A stretch of DNA of 64,000 bases. Source: Methanobrevibacter sp. Its GTDB lineage: Archaea; Methanobacteriota; Methanobacteria; Methanobacteriales; Methanobacteriaceae. Under the pieces are notes generated by a model, which worked only from the letters and a program-made list of their open reading frames with translations, did no database searches and was not told where the DNA came from. Location: the NCBI GenBank assembly GCA_017434525.1, contig JAFRFD010000012.1:1-64000 (forward strand), written 5' to 3'. Made by a program: the position numbers and the translations under genes. Of this stretch, positions 50,527 to 58,616 are shown in pieces. Within the stretch, counting starts at the first letter, position 1. Each line of letters begins with the position of its first letter.

Positions 50527-51213
50527 ATGTACATTTCAAGAGAAGAATTTTTAAAGAGACAGAAAGAAAGACAAGAAAGAGCATCTAATTTTCAGAATCA
50601 GGGACCTAGAGTCAGTTACTTTTCATTAAAGGAAGATGGCGATGAAGCCGTAGTAAGATTTGCTTACAATAATCAGGAAGAACTGTATTCTGACATTTTC
50701 CCGACTCATCAGGTAACAATTGATGGTAAGTTTAGAAGAGTAAAGTGTTTAAGAGAAAATTATAACTCACCATTAAGTGATTGCCCATTATGTGTTTCAG
50801 GTACACCTGTTAGTGAACGTTTCTATATTAAGTTAATTGAATACACTAGAAACGAAGCAGGTGAGATTGAAATTACACCAAAGGTTTGAGAAAGACCTAC
50901 AAGCTATATTTCAACCCTTAGTGATTTCTTTGATGAATACGGAAACATTTCTGAAGTGGTATTCAAGGTAAAGAGGTCTGGTGAACGCGGTTCATTACAG
51001 ACAACTTACTCAATTCTTCCTGCTAATCAGAAGATTTATAATGAAGAATTATACCCAGCTGATTTCACAGCATTCAAGGATTATAACATTGTTGGTGGTG
51101 CTTTGGCTAGTAAGACAGCCGACGAAATGTTAACTGAGATTCTTGGAACAAAGGCTGCTCAAGCTGAGACTCCTTCTATTCAGCAGTCAGAACCTAGAAA
51201 AGTCACATATTAA
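50527..51213 (+). CDS. Single-stranded DNA-binding protein, gp32-like
   Basis: 228 residues with one TGA (50887-50889) read as Trp. The order (YFSLKEDGDEAVVRFAYNN, then KFRRVKCLRE and CPLCVSGTPV, then YFIKLIEYT) fits phage SSB proteins of the T4 gp32 type with a Cys cluster. The C-terminus is short. It sits between primase and polymerase behind a strong promoter, as expected for a high-demand replication protein. Confidence 0.75.
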
Positions 51214-51216
51214 AAG

Positions 51217-51239
51217 AAAGAGCTACGGCTCTTTTTTTT
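51217..51239 (+). terminator. Intrinsic terminator after SSB gene
   Basis: AAAGAGC and GCTCTTT form a 7-bp stem around TACG, followed by T residues (51235-51239). Confidence 0.85.
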
Positions 51240-51241
51240 AG

Positions 51242-51270
51242 TTTACTTTATGTATATATTATGTTAATAT
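51242..51270 (+). promoter_or_regulatory. Early-type promoter before polymerase gene
   Basis: TTTACT (51242-51247), about 17 bases, TAATAT (51265-51270), a weaker -10 than the others. It follows the SSB terminator. Confidence 0.55.
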
Positions 51271-51293
51271 TTATATACAAAGAGGTATGTAAA

Positions 51294-54008
51294 TTGGAAA
51301 AAATAATTCAACAAAGCTTATTTGGTCCAGAGATGGACATAGTATTAAATGATGAGAAGACTGATAAGATTATTAAGAAGTTAAAGAAGAAACCAAAAGA
51401 AGTTGGTGAACTACCTCTTGATAAGTTTTTGAAGTCTAAGAATATCTCGTTCAGTGATAAGTTAGGAAGAGTTAAGGCCGAGGTGGAAAGAATTCTCGGT
51501 GGTTATAATGAGAACACTGTTTGTATTTATGACCGAAATGAATTTCATGACTATATATCAGCGGCGATAAAAAATGGTATTATTGCCATAGATACTGAAA
51601 CACTTGGAACACGAGATGATATTGAAAAACCAGCAACTGATTCATTCACTTGTAGGTTAGCTGGTTTGTGTATTTATACTCCAGGACAGAAGAATGCTTA
51701 CATTCCGATTAATCATGTAGACTATGAAACAGGTGAAAGATTTGAAAATCAGTTAACCGAAGAAGATGTATATGAAGAGTTAAAGAGAGTAGTCGATGCC
51801 AAGACAATTAACCTTTTCCAGAATGGTAAGTTCGACTACATGGTTTTATATTATACATGTGGTATCAAGGTACCAATCACTTGGGACACAATGATTGGCT
51901 CCCAGATTTTAGATGAAAATGAATTAGCTGGTTTGAAATTCCAATATAGAGATAAGATTAACCCAGAACAGGAAAAGTACGACATTGACAAACTGTTCGA
52001 CTTGGATAACTTAGATAAATATCCACCTGAGCTCTTTGCATTATATGCTGCGACTGATGCTTTCATGACTTATGAATTATATAAGTATCAGAAGAAAGAA
52101 TTTGAAAAACGTGGTAATGAAAAACTTTACAGTTTGTTCTTAGATATTGAAATGCCAGTTGTAACCGTAACATCTGAAATGCAAATGAGGGGTGTTGGTA
52201 TTGATAAAGAGTTTGCCCAGAGATTAAGTGATAAGTACCACAAAAAGTTAGAACCTGTAGAAGAGGGAATAGCTAGAGAGCTAGAAAGTTATAAAGATAT
52301 TATCAATGAGTGGAAATTAACTCCTGAAGCAAATAATCATCCAATAGCTCCTAATGGTAAAAAACAAAAATCAATGGTTGAACAATTATCTGACCCGATT
52401 GATGTTAACTCATCTAAACAATTAGGTATTTTATTATATCATATTCTTAAAGTTTTAAAACCTAAGGTAGAAGAACATAAGTTTGAGCGCACAAAAGTTA
52501 AGGAGTCAGTTGATGAAGATACCTTATTGACAATAAAAGATAAGTTACCTTTGATTCCGTTAATCTTAAAGAAGAGGGAATATGATAAGTATTTAGGTAC
52601 TTATATTGATGCTTTACCTAAGATGGTTAGTCCAAGAGATGATAGACTTCATCCAAAGTTTAATCAGTTAGGACGAGAAGAGGGTAACGTTGTTACAGGT
52701 AGATTTAGTTCAAGTGACCCGAACTTTCAGAACATCCCGGCTAGAGGTAATATCACCTCAGTCAGATGTATGATTGTACCAACAACTGATTATTTCACTC
52801 GTTATAGTATGGATGAAATAGATGCTTCAGAAGAATTATTAATTAATGATAATTGGGTATGGAAGAATGAATTTAGAGGAACATTGGTATTCCCAGTAAA
52901 GACACGTAAACGTTATCAGTTATGTGGTGCTGACTTTAGTGCTCAGGAAGTTAAAGTATTTGCCCAGACTTGTGGTGATAAGATACTGTTGAATTCATTG
53001 ATGAATGGTAAGGACTTATATTCAGAAGTTGCTTCAAAGGTTTATAATATGCCGTATGAAGAATGTTGTGAGTTCAGGCCAGATGGAACATTTAACCTTG
53101 AAGGAAAGGCCAGAAGAACTAAGTCAAAGAGTATTGTTCTTGGTTTGATGTATGGCCGTGGTAATACTTCAATTGCTGAGCAGATTAAATCACATCCAGG
53201 CCCAGTAACTAAAGAAGATAGACAAGAAGCAAAAGAGATTGTAGACACCTTCTTTAATAGTTACCCTGGTGCTAAAGAGTGGGTTGAAAGAATGCATAAA
53301 CAGGCGAGAGAGATTGGTTATGTTGAAGACTTATGGGGAAGACGTAGAAGATTACCAGATGCTTCACTTCCAAAATATGAATTCTCACCATTAAAAGAAG
53401 AAGAAATGTTTAACCCGCTTTTGGGTACAACTTCTCGTAAAGTAGAACTTGACCCGTCGATGATTACTAAGTATACTGAGATGTTAGACAAGTGTAGGTC
53501 ACAGACTGACAGAGAAGCAATCATCAAAAGAGCTGAATATGATAACATTAAGATACAGAGTAATACTGGTTATATTGCTACTGCTGAGAGACAGAGTCAG
53601 AATAGCCCTATTCAGGGTGGTGCTGCAACAATGACCAAGATTGCGATGAGGAACATTCATTTTGATAAGGAATTAAATGAGTTAGATTTCCATTTATTAA
53701 TTCCGGTTCACGATGAATTAATCGGTGAAGCTCCGTTGTATTATATAGAGGAAGCTAAAAAGAGAATGTTCTATCTGATGTGTAATGCTGGTAAGCCAGA
53801 GTTTAAGTTACCAATGAAGTGTGATGGTGATGACTGGTGCAGGTGGTATTTGGACGTAACTGGTCAGCATATTCGTGATGAATATGAAGAAGCTATCAAA
53901 GAAGGTAAGTCAGCTGATGAGGCATTTAATGAAGTTTGGAGTAATAACTGCGAGTTTACTAAAGAGCAGATAAACTTAATCTTAGCCAATAATAATACAG
54001 ATGTTTAG
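51294..54008 (+). CDS. polA: DNA polymerase, family A with 3'-5' exonuclease
   Basis: 904 residues, TTG start at 51294 with AGAGGT upstream (an ATG at 51261 lies in the promoter and is unlikely). The exonuclease has IIAIDTETLG (about residue 97), NLFQNGKFDYM and YAATDAFMTY. The polymerase has motif A CGADFSAQEVK (about residue 546), motif B RRTKSKSIVLGLMYG (about 607) and motif C VHDELIGE (about 804). Before motif A there is an insertion of about 45 residues (MDEIDASEELLIN onward) not seen in the common core. No 5'-3' exonuclease domain and no TGA codons. Confidence 0.92.
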   Translation: MEKIIQQSLFGPEMDIVLNDEKTDKIIKKLKKKPKEVGELPLDKFLKSKNISFSDKLGRVKAEVERILGGYNENTVCIYDRNEFHDYISAAIKNGIIAIDTETLGTRDDIEKPATDSFTCRLAGLCIYTPGQKNAYIPINHVDYETGERFENQLTEEDVYEELKRVVDAKTINLFQNGKFDYMVLYYTCGIKVPITWDTMIGSQILDENELAGLKFQYRDKINPEQEKYDIDKLFDLDNLDKYPPELFALYAATDAFMTYELYKYQKKEFEKRGNEKLYSLFLDIEMPVVTVTSEMQMRGVGIDKEFAQRLSDKYHKKLEPVEEGIARELESYKDIINEWKLTPEANNHPIAPNGKKQKSMVEQLSDPIDVNSSKQLGILLYHILKVLKPKVEEHKFERTKVKESVDEDTLLTIKDKLPLIPLILKKREYDKYLGTYIDALPKMVSPRDDRLHPKFNQLGREEGNVVTGRFSSSDPNFQNIPARGNITSVRCMIVPTTDYFTRYSMDEIDASEELLINDNWVWKNEFRGTLVFPVKTRKRYQLCGADFSAQEVKVFAQTCGDKILLNSLMNGKDLYSEVASKVYNMPYEECCEFRPDGTFNLEGKARRTKSKSIVLGLMYGRGNTSIAEQIKSHPGPVTKEDRQEAKEIVDTFFNSYPGAKEWVERMHKQAREIGYVEDLWGRRRRLPDASLPKYEFSPLKEEEMFNPLLGTTSRKVELDPSMITKYTEMLDKCRSQTDREAIIKRAEYDNIKIQSNTGYIATAERQSQNSPIQGGAATMTKIAMRNIHFDKELNELDFHLLIPVHDELIGEAPLYYIEEAKKRMFYLMCNAGKPEFKLPMKCDGDDWCRWYLDVTGQHIRDEYEEAIKEGKSADEAFNEVWSNNCEFTKEQINLILANNNTDV

Positions 54009-54037
54009 TTTACTATACCTTTAATATGATTTATAAT
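54009..54037 (+). promoter_or_regulatory. Early-type promoter before nucleotide-metabolism genes
   Basis: TTTACT (54009-54014), 17 bases, TATAAT (54032-54037). The polymerase TAG stop (54006-54008) directly precedes it. Confidence 0.72.
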
Positions 54038-54067
54038 TAAAGTGAAGAATAAGAGGAGTTTTAATAT

Positions 54068-54562
54068 ATGAATATTGTTGTATTTGGTTGTGATAACAGT
54101 GGTAAAACAACATTATGTAACCAGATAGTTAGTCAGTTTAATGAAGATGCTGACTTCACAGCTGAGGCTGTCCACAGTCTTGGACCGAATAAAACTCTTG
54201 ATGAAATGATTGATTTCATGGACAAGAACTTAACTCCAAAGGGCTCAACACATACTAAAGTGTTTGACCGTTTTCCGATTATTGAAGAATTAGTTTATGG
54301 ACCTTTATTAAGGGGTGAAAATAAGTTTGCTCCAGTTCAGGTACATGAGTGGTTAGATAAAGTGGACTTATTTATCTACTGCTACCCAGGGTTATTCACT
54401 ATTCTTAATTGGGGTGAAAGGGAACAGATGGAAGGTGTTAAAGATAATGTCTTCGAAATTATCAACGCCTACAACAAGTTAGCTGTACTCCTGAAGCAGA
54501 GTGGTTATAACGTTAAGGAATATAACTTTAGATGTGATGACTACAGGAAGGTGGTAGACTAA
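54068..54562 (+). CDS. Deoxynucleoside monophosphate kinase
   Basis: 164 residues. VVFGCDNSGKTTLCNQIV is the P-loop (residues 4-21), and VFDRFPIIEELVYG resembles the DR(F/Y) motif of thymidylate kinases. Shorter than cellular Tmk. Its first-gene position before the pyrophosphatase and hydroxymethylase-like genes fits a kinase for a phage-made dNMP, as T4 gp1 does, but its preferred base is not shown by the sequence. Confidence 0.75.
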   Translation: MNIVVFGCDNSGKTTLCNQIVSQFNEDADFTAEAVHSLGPNKTLDEMIDFMDKNLTPKGSTHTKVFDRFPIIEELVYGPLLRGENKFAPVQVHEWLDKVDLFIYCYPGLFTILNWGEREQMEGVKDNVFEIINAYNKLAVLLKQSGYNVKEYNFRCDDYRKVVD

Positions 54563-54744
54563 TGGAACCGAATAAAGTAAATGATGATTTAATTATTTAT
54601 CATAGTCTTCTGTTGTATCGTGACCACCTTCATAAGTTAAGGGTTTATGGAAGTGAGACAATGGAATATTCAGAAATATTAGATTTATTGGCCAGGGTTT
54701 TCATCTTGATTAAAGAGTATGGTGATAGATTAAATGAACACTAG
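54562..54744 (+). CDS. Small hypothetical protein
   Basis: 60 residues, helical, in the TAATG overlap with the kinase gene and overlapping the next gene by 11 bases. The tight coupling supports it as real. Function unknown. Confidence 0.5.
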   Translation: MEPNKVNDDLIIYHSLLLYRDHLHKLRVYGSETMEYSEILDLLARVFILIKEYGDRLNEH

Positions 54745-55363
54745 TGATGTAAAGTTTAATAATGAAATAAAAAACTTTAATGAACTTTATCAGGCAGCCA
54801 GAGACCAATTCATTATGTATGAGAAGTTAGAGGGAATTGATAATTGGGAAGATTATGATTTCTCTATTGACTGTTCATGTGACCAAATGAAGTTTAAGGA
54901 CATGCTGCAGATTAGGTTTATTGAGGAGTTAACAGAAGCTTCAATAGCTATGCTTGAACCGAGTGAACATTTCTGGGAAGAAATAGGGGATGCCTTAAAC
55001 TTCTTCTTATCTTCTTATGTAATGTTAGGAATAGATTTCAATTCACTCACTTCACCTGAAGAGATACTAGTTGATTACACTAAGGCTTATCAGAAAACCA
55101 AAACTATTTATAAAGAGGAGTATTCAACTCATGTTTACCCCGTTATTGAAAAGGTTGGTTATCTGTGTAATTTATTAAAGAATAGGCCATGGACACAATC
55201 GAACTTCTTAGTATCTATAACTGATTTTAACGAAAGGTTAAATGAATTGTGGGTAGAGTTCTGGTCCTTCTTAAATTATATGAAGGTAAGTCCAACAGAT
55301 GTGTTTGAAATGTTTTGGAAGAAATATCAGGTGAATATTCATAGAATAGAAACGGGGTACTAA
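54734..55363 (+). CDS. All-alpha NTP pyrophosphatase (dimeric dUTPase/dCTPase or MazG-like)
   Basis: 209 residues. FIEELTEASIA (the ExxE-like metal site) and FWEEIGDALNFFLS (ExxD-like) about 30 residues later mark the all-alpha nucleotide pyrophosphatase fold. T4 gp56 and dimeric dUTPases of Bacillota phages belong to it. It would turn dUTP and/or dCTP into monophosphate for the next enzyme. It overlaps the small gene upstream and is followed after one base by the thymidylate synthase-like gene. Confidence 0.7.
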   Translation: MNTSDVKFNNEIKNFNELYQAARDQFIMYEKLEGIDNWEDYDFSIDCSCDQMKFKDMLQIRFIEELTEASIAMLEPSEHFWEEIGDALNFFLSSYVMLGIDFNSLTSPEEILVDYTKAYQKTKTIYKEEYSTHVYPVIEKVGYLCNLLKNRPWTQSNFLVSITDFNERLNELWVEFWSFLNYMKVSPTDVFEMFWKKYQVNIHRIETGY

Positions 55364-55364
55364 A

Positions 55365-56114
55365 ATGGCGAGAATATATAAAACTATTTATGATGCAATG
55401 GATGAAACAGCGAGAGATTTAAAGGTCCGTGGTATCTCAGTTGAATGTGATTCTTATCAAGATAAGAAGTTAACAGGTGAAGATAGGTTCGTTAAAGAAT
55501 TAGTCGGTGTTAACTTTGTAATTGATAAACCTTTAATCGATAGAGAAAAGGCAATCAAATATATCTTCAGAAGTGATGAGGAAACTCAGAAGATTGTTGA
55601 ATATTGTAAACAGGAAATTAAAGACAGATGTTCTGGCGAGCCATTGAACCCTGGTAATTCTTATAAGATTAGAGCTGATATGTGGAACCAATTCTTGGAA
55701 GATAGTGGTAAGTTTAGTTATCAATATGCTGAGAGATTGTGGACAAATGACCAGTTTAGAGCCGTTATTAATTGTTTGAAGAATGACTCAGGTACAAGAC
55801 AGGCTGTATTATCTGTTTGGAACCCAGATTTAGATATGGACCCAAAGAAACTTGGTGGTGGAAACCGTATTCCGTGTTCATTAAATTATCAGTTCTTAAT
55901 TAGGAATAATCACCTGCATTGTATTTATCACATGAGGTCAAATGACTTCTTGGGACATTGTGTCATTGACTTAGTAGTGGCTTCAGGTTTAATGGAATAT
56001 GTTGTTAATGAACTAAAAGATACATACCCTGACTTAAAGGTTGGAAGTTTAACTTACTTAGCGGGAAGCTTACATGCATTCCACTGGAACTTAAAGGATT
56101 GGGTTTTATTCTAG
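55365..56114 (+). CDS. Thymidylate synthase-superfamily enzyme, likely dCMP hydroxymethylase
   Basis: 249 residues. The active-site Cys is in NRIPCSLNYQF (residue 171) and the phosphate-binding RSND (about 190-193) follows. Counting without gaps from that Arg, the residue that is Asn177 in E. coli TS is Asp here (VIDLV). Asn-to-Asp at this site is the known switch from dUMP to dCMP, as in T4 gp42. GSLHAFHW replaces the usual DxHxY region. The residue after the Cys is Ser, not the usual His. Thymidylate synthase remains possible. Confidence 0.65.
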   Translation: MARIYKTIYDAMDETARDLKVRGISVECDSYQDKKLTGEDRFVKELVGVNFVIDKPLIDREKAIKYIFRSDEETQKIVEYCKQEIKDRCSGEPLNPGNSYKIRADMWNQFLEDSGKFSYQYAERLWTNDQFRAVINCLKNDSGTRQAVLSVWNPDLDMDPKKLGGGNRIPCSLNYQFLIRNNHLHCIYHMRSNDFLGHCVIDLVVASGLMEYVVNELKDTYPDLKVGSLTYLAGSLHAFHWNLKDWVLF

Positions 56115-56115
56115 A

Positions 56116-56925
56116 ATGATTTACTTGGAGTATAAAGATTTTACAGAGTTGTACCATGAATTATCAAGATTCCCGATTCATCACGAGGATGACTTCGGTG
56201 ATTTCGGAAATGATTATTTTAACATCGGCGCTTCTCAGTATATAAATAATCTGATAGTTAAAACTTCAAGTCACTCATTAGAAGGACCACAAGCAGACCT
56301 AAGTAATTTTAATTATACGATTGCCAAGTGGACTACATTAATTAATAAGTATATTGATAAAGAAGATTATTTTCTTCTGAAGGAAAGGTTAGCTACTTCA
56401 ACAGCGAAGACGTTAACCTTTAATTTCAAAATACATGTGGGGTTGAATACGGATAAAGACCAAACAAAGAACAGAGATTCCTGTATCATTGCTTTGGTGT
56501 TTAGTAGGAATGGAAACAAAGGACCGTGGACAATTGTTAATATATTCTACCGAGTATGTGAGATTTATAAGAAGTTTGCTTGTGATTTAATGTTATTGAA
56601 TAGAATGTTTGAGGATTTACCGAACTTAGACTTACAAGAGTACTTGTTTCATATTCCTCAACCATTCTTTTCAACTTTCATTATGTGTGAACTTATCGAC
56701 AGTCCACTTTTTACGATAGAAGAGTTTAGGGACAGTGATAGTTTTGTATGCCGAAAGTTATATGCACATTATCTCAGGTATTATGGGCCTGACGCTAAAG
56801 ATTCCAACTATCATGCTATAGCTAGGAAACAAAAGATGAAAAAAGAAGGAGTCAAACGAGACCCGATACCTCTCGAAAGTCTAAAGTTATTTGATGATAT
56901 TTATATAGAGCAAACTTTATGGTAG
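56116..56925 (+). CDS. Diverged thymidylate synthase-fold paralogue, function unknown
   Basis: 269 residues, starting one base after the previous gene. RDSCIIALVF lines up with RIPCSLNYQF of its neighbour, keeping the nucleophilic Cys. NIFYRVCEIYKKFACDL lines up with the RSND region, with an Asp again at the base-recognition position. Overall identity looks low, so this is inferred from pattern. Related paralogues occur in phage base-modification clusters. The C-terminus has extra helices. It ends in a TAG used by the next promoter. Confidence 0.45.
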   Translation: MIYLEYKDFTELYHELSRFPIHHEDDFGDFGNDYFNIGASQYINNLIVKTSSHSLEGPQADLSNFNYTIAKWTTLINKYIDKEDYFLLKERLATSTAKTLTFNFKIHVGLNTDKDQTKNRDSCIIALVFSRNGNKGPWTIVNIFYRVCEIYKKFACDLMLLNRMFEDLPNLDLQEYLFHIPQPFFSTFIMCELIDSPLFTIEEFRDSDSFVCRKLYAHYLRYYGPDAKDSNYHAIARKQKMKKEGVKRDPIPLESLKLFDDIYIEQTLW

Positions 56926-56953
56926 TTTACTTTATTATGATAAATGATATAAA
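56926..56953 (+). promoter_or_regulatory. Early-type promoter before dUTPase gene
   Basis: TTTACT (56926-56931), 16 bases, TATAAA (56948-56953). The TAG stop of the upstream gene (56923-56925) precedes it directly. Confidence 0.6.
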
Positions 56954-56970
56954 ATAAATATAGGAGTATT

Positions 56971-57381
56971 ATGAAAGTTAAAGTAATTAAGTTTGATAAT
57001 TATAAGGGCCCGAGACGTGAGCATTATAATGATAGTGGAGCTGATGTTTTCGCGGCTGAAGATGTATTAATTAATCCACATTGTGTTTATGCAGTTCCAA
57101 CTGGTGTAGGTTTAGAGTTACCTGATGGCTATGATGCAGTTATCCATTGTAAGAGTGGTTTAAGCAAAAAGGGTATTTGGGCGAGCAACGCTCCTATTGA
57201 TGCTGGTTATAGAGGAGAAATTCATGCTATCCTTCAGAATACTACTGATACACCTTATTTAGTTTTATCTGGAGAAAAGGTTGGTCAGTTAGTTGTGAGA
57301 CCAGTTATTTATACCGAGTTTGTAGAAGACCTTGGTGAAGAAAGAGGAACAAACGGATTTGGTAGTACTAAAATGGTTTAA
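56971..57381 (+). CDS. dut: Trimeric dUTPase
   Basis: 136 residues with all motifs: NDSGADVFA (1), HCKSGLSKKG (2), NAPIDAGYRGEI (3), GEKVGQLVVRP (4) and RGTNGFGST (5). It hydrolyses dUTP to dUMP. A second potential dUTP hydrolase of a different fold is at 54734, so the two may have different substrates. AGGAG lies just ahead of the ATG. Confidence 0.92.
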   Translation: MKVKVIKFDNYKGPRREHYNDSGADVFAAEDVLINPHCVYAVPTGVGLELPDGYDAVIHCKSGLSKKGIWASNAPIDAGYRGEIHAILQNTTDTPYLVLSGEKVGQLVVRPVIYTEFVEDLGEERGTNGFGSTKMV

Positions 57382-57390
57382 CAGTTAACT

Positions 57391-57412
57391 TTTGCTAAAT
57401 TAAATATATAAT
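57391..57412 (+). promoter_or_regulatory. Late-type promoter motif before homing endonuclease
   Basis: TTTGCTAAATTAAATATATA then AT, a two-base expansion of the late motif, in an early gene block. It lies directly before the HNH gene, so it may have been carried in with it. Confidence 0.5.
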
Positions 57413-57428
57413 TTAGGAGAGAAAAAGT

Positions 57429-58175
57429 ATGACTTATAATGATTTTATTCAACATATCATTGATACCAGAGGACAATGAAATATTCCTGAGGGTGAATAC
57501 TATGAAGTACACCATATTATCCCTAAATGCATGGGTGGGTTACCAAAAACTTCTCCAAGGAAGAAAAAACACGATAACTTAATTTGGTTAACTGCTCAGG
57601 AGCATTATGAGGCTCATAGATTATTGTTTATAGAAAACCCTGACAATGTTGGCCTAGCTATTTGCTGACGTAATTTCCATCAACGTAAAGCCTCACCCAA
57701 TACTCCAGAAATTAGATTTATTTCTGGTGAAGAATATGCTTTGTTACAGAAACAATATCATTATTTACAACATAAGAGATTATCAGGGGTAAACAGCCCT
57801 AGTTATGGAAAAAAGGCTTCACCTGAAACAATTGAAAAAATAAAAAAGGCTAAAAAATTACAAGATACAGTTTCCCCACCACACAAAGGAATTTCTCATT
57901 CAGCAGAAACTAGATTACACCTTAGTGAATTGGCTAAAAAACAATTTAGTAACCCCCAAAATAGAGAAAAGGTGTCTTTGGGGCTAAGAAGTTATTATAA
58001 AAATAATAGGCCAGTTAATTGTAAAAAAGTTAAATGTGTTGAAACAGGGTTAATTTTTAATTCTATTTCAGAAGCTAGAAAATGGTTAGGTAAAAATAAA
58101 GCTCATATAAGTGAGTGTTGTAATTCTAAAGTTAAGATGTCTGGCGGATATCATTGGGAGTATTTTAATGACTAG
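57429..58175 (+). CDS. HNH homing endonuclease with NUMOD domains
   Basis: 248 residues, two TGA codons (57477-57479 and 57666-57668) read as Trp. EVHHIIPKCMGG followed by HDNLIWLTAQEHYEAH is an HNH nuclease. GKKASPETIEKIKKAKK is a NUMOD3-type DNA-binding motif. KCVETGLIFNSISEARKWLG with GGYHWEYF is a NUMOD1/IENR1-type module. It is free-standing between dUTPase and dCMP deaminase and overlaps the deaminase start. Likely a selfish element that cuts related phages. Confidence 0.85.
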
Positions 58176-58614
58176 AAAAGAATTATATTACATGGAGCTG
58201 GCTAAGACAGCAGCTCAGCAAAGCAAGGACCCTTCTACAAAAGTTGGTTCATGTATAGTTAAGGATGGAAAAGTTCTGTCATTGGGATGGAATGGACCAC
58301 CCAGAGCTATTGATGACTCTTTAGTACCATTTACTTGCAGAGACACTACAAAACCGTTAAAAGAACAGAAATACCCTTACATTGTTCACGCTGAGATGAA
58401 TGCTGTTTTAAATTATGGTGGCTCATTGTTAGATTTGGTTGATTCAACTTTATATGTAACGGTATCACCTTGTCATGATTGTGCTAAAATGTTATGCCAA
58501 CTAAAAATTAAAGAAGTAGTATACTTAGAAGAATATCAGCGTTCTGAAATGTGGGAAATGTCAAAATATTTATTTGATTGCTGTGGTATAAGTTACCGTA
58601 AATTGGAGGAGTAA
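58168..58614 (+). CDS. dCMP deaminase
   Basis: 148 residues. The ATG at 58168 overlaps the HNH stop. KDPSTKVGSCIV, the zinc-binding HAEMNAV (about residue 71) and SPCHDCAKML (about residue 97) are the dCMP deaminase motifs. It converts dCMP to dUMP and would share substrate with the putative hydroxymethylase, as in T4. Confidence 0.9.
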   Translation: MTRKELYYMELAKTAAQQSKDPSTKVGSCIVKDGKVLSLGWNGPPRAIDDSLVPFTCRDTTKPLKEQKYPYIVHAEMNAVLNYGGSLLDLVDSTLYVTVSPCHDCAKMLCQLKIKEVVYLEEYQRSEMWEMSKYLFDCCGISYRKLEE

Positions 58615-58616
58615 TT

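Noticed and set aside
51261-51293. Upstream ATG as the polymerase start
   Set aside because: It lies in the -10 region of the promoter; the TTG at 51294 has a ribosome binding site and begins a plausible N-terminus.
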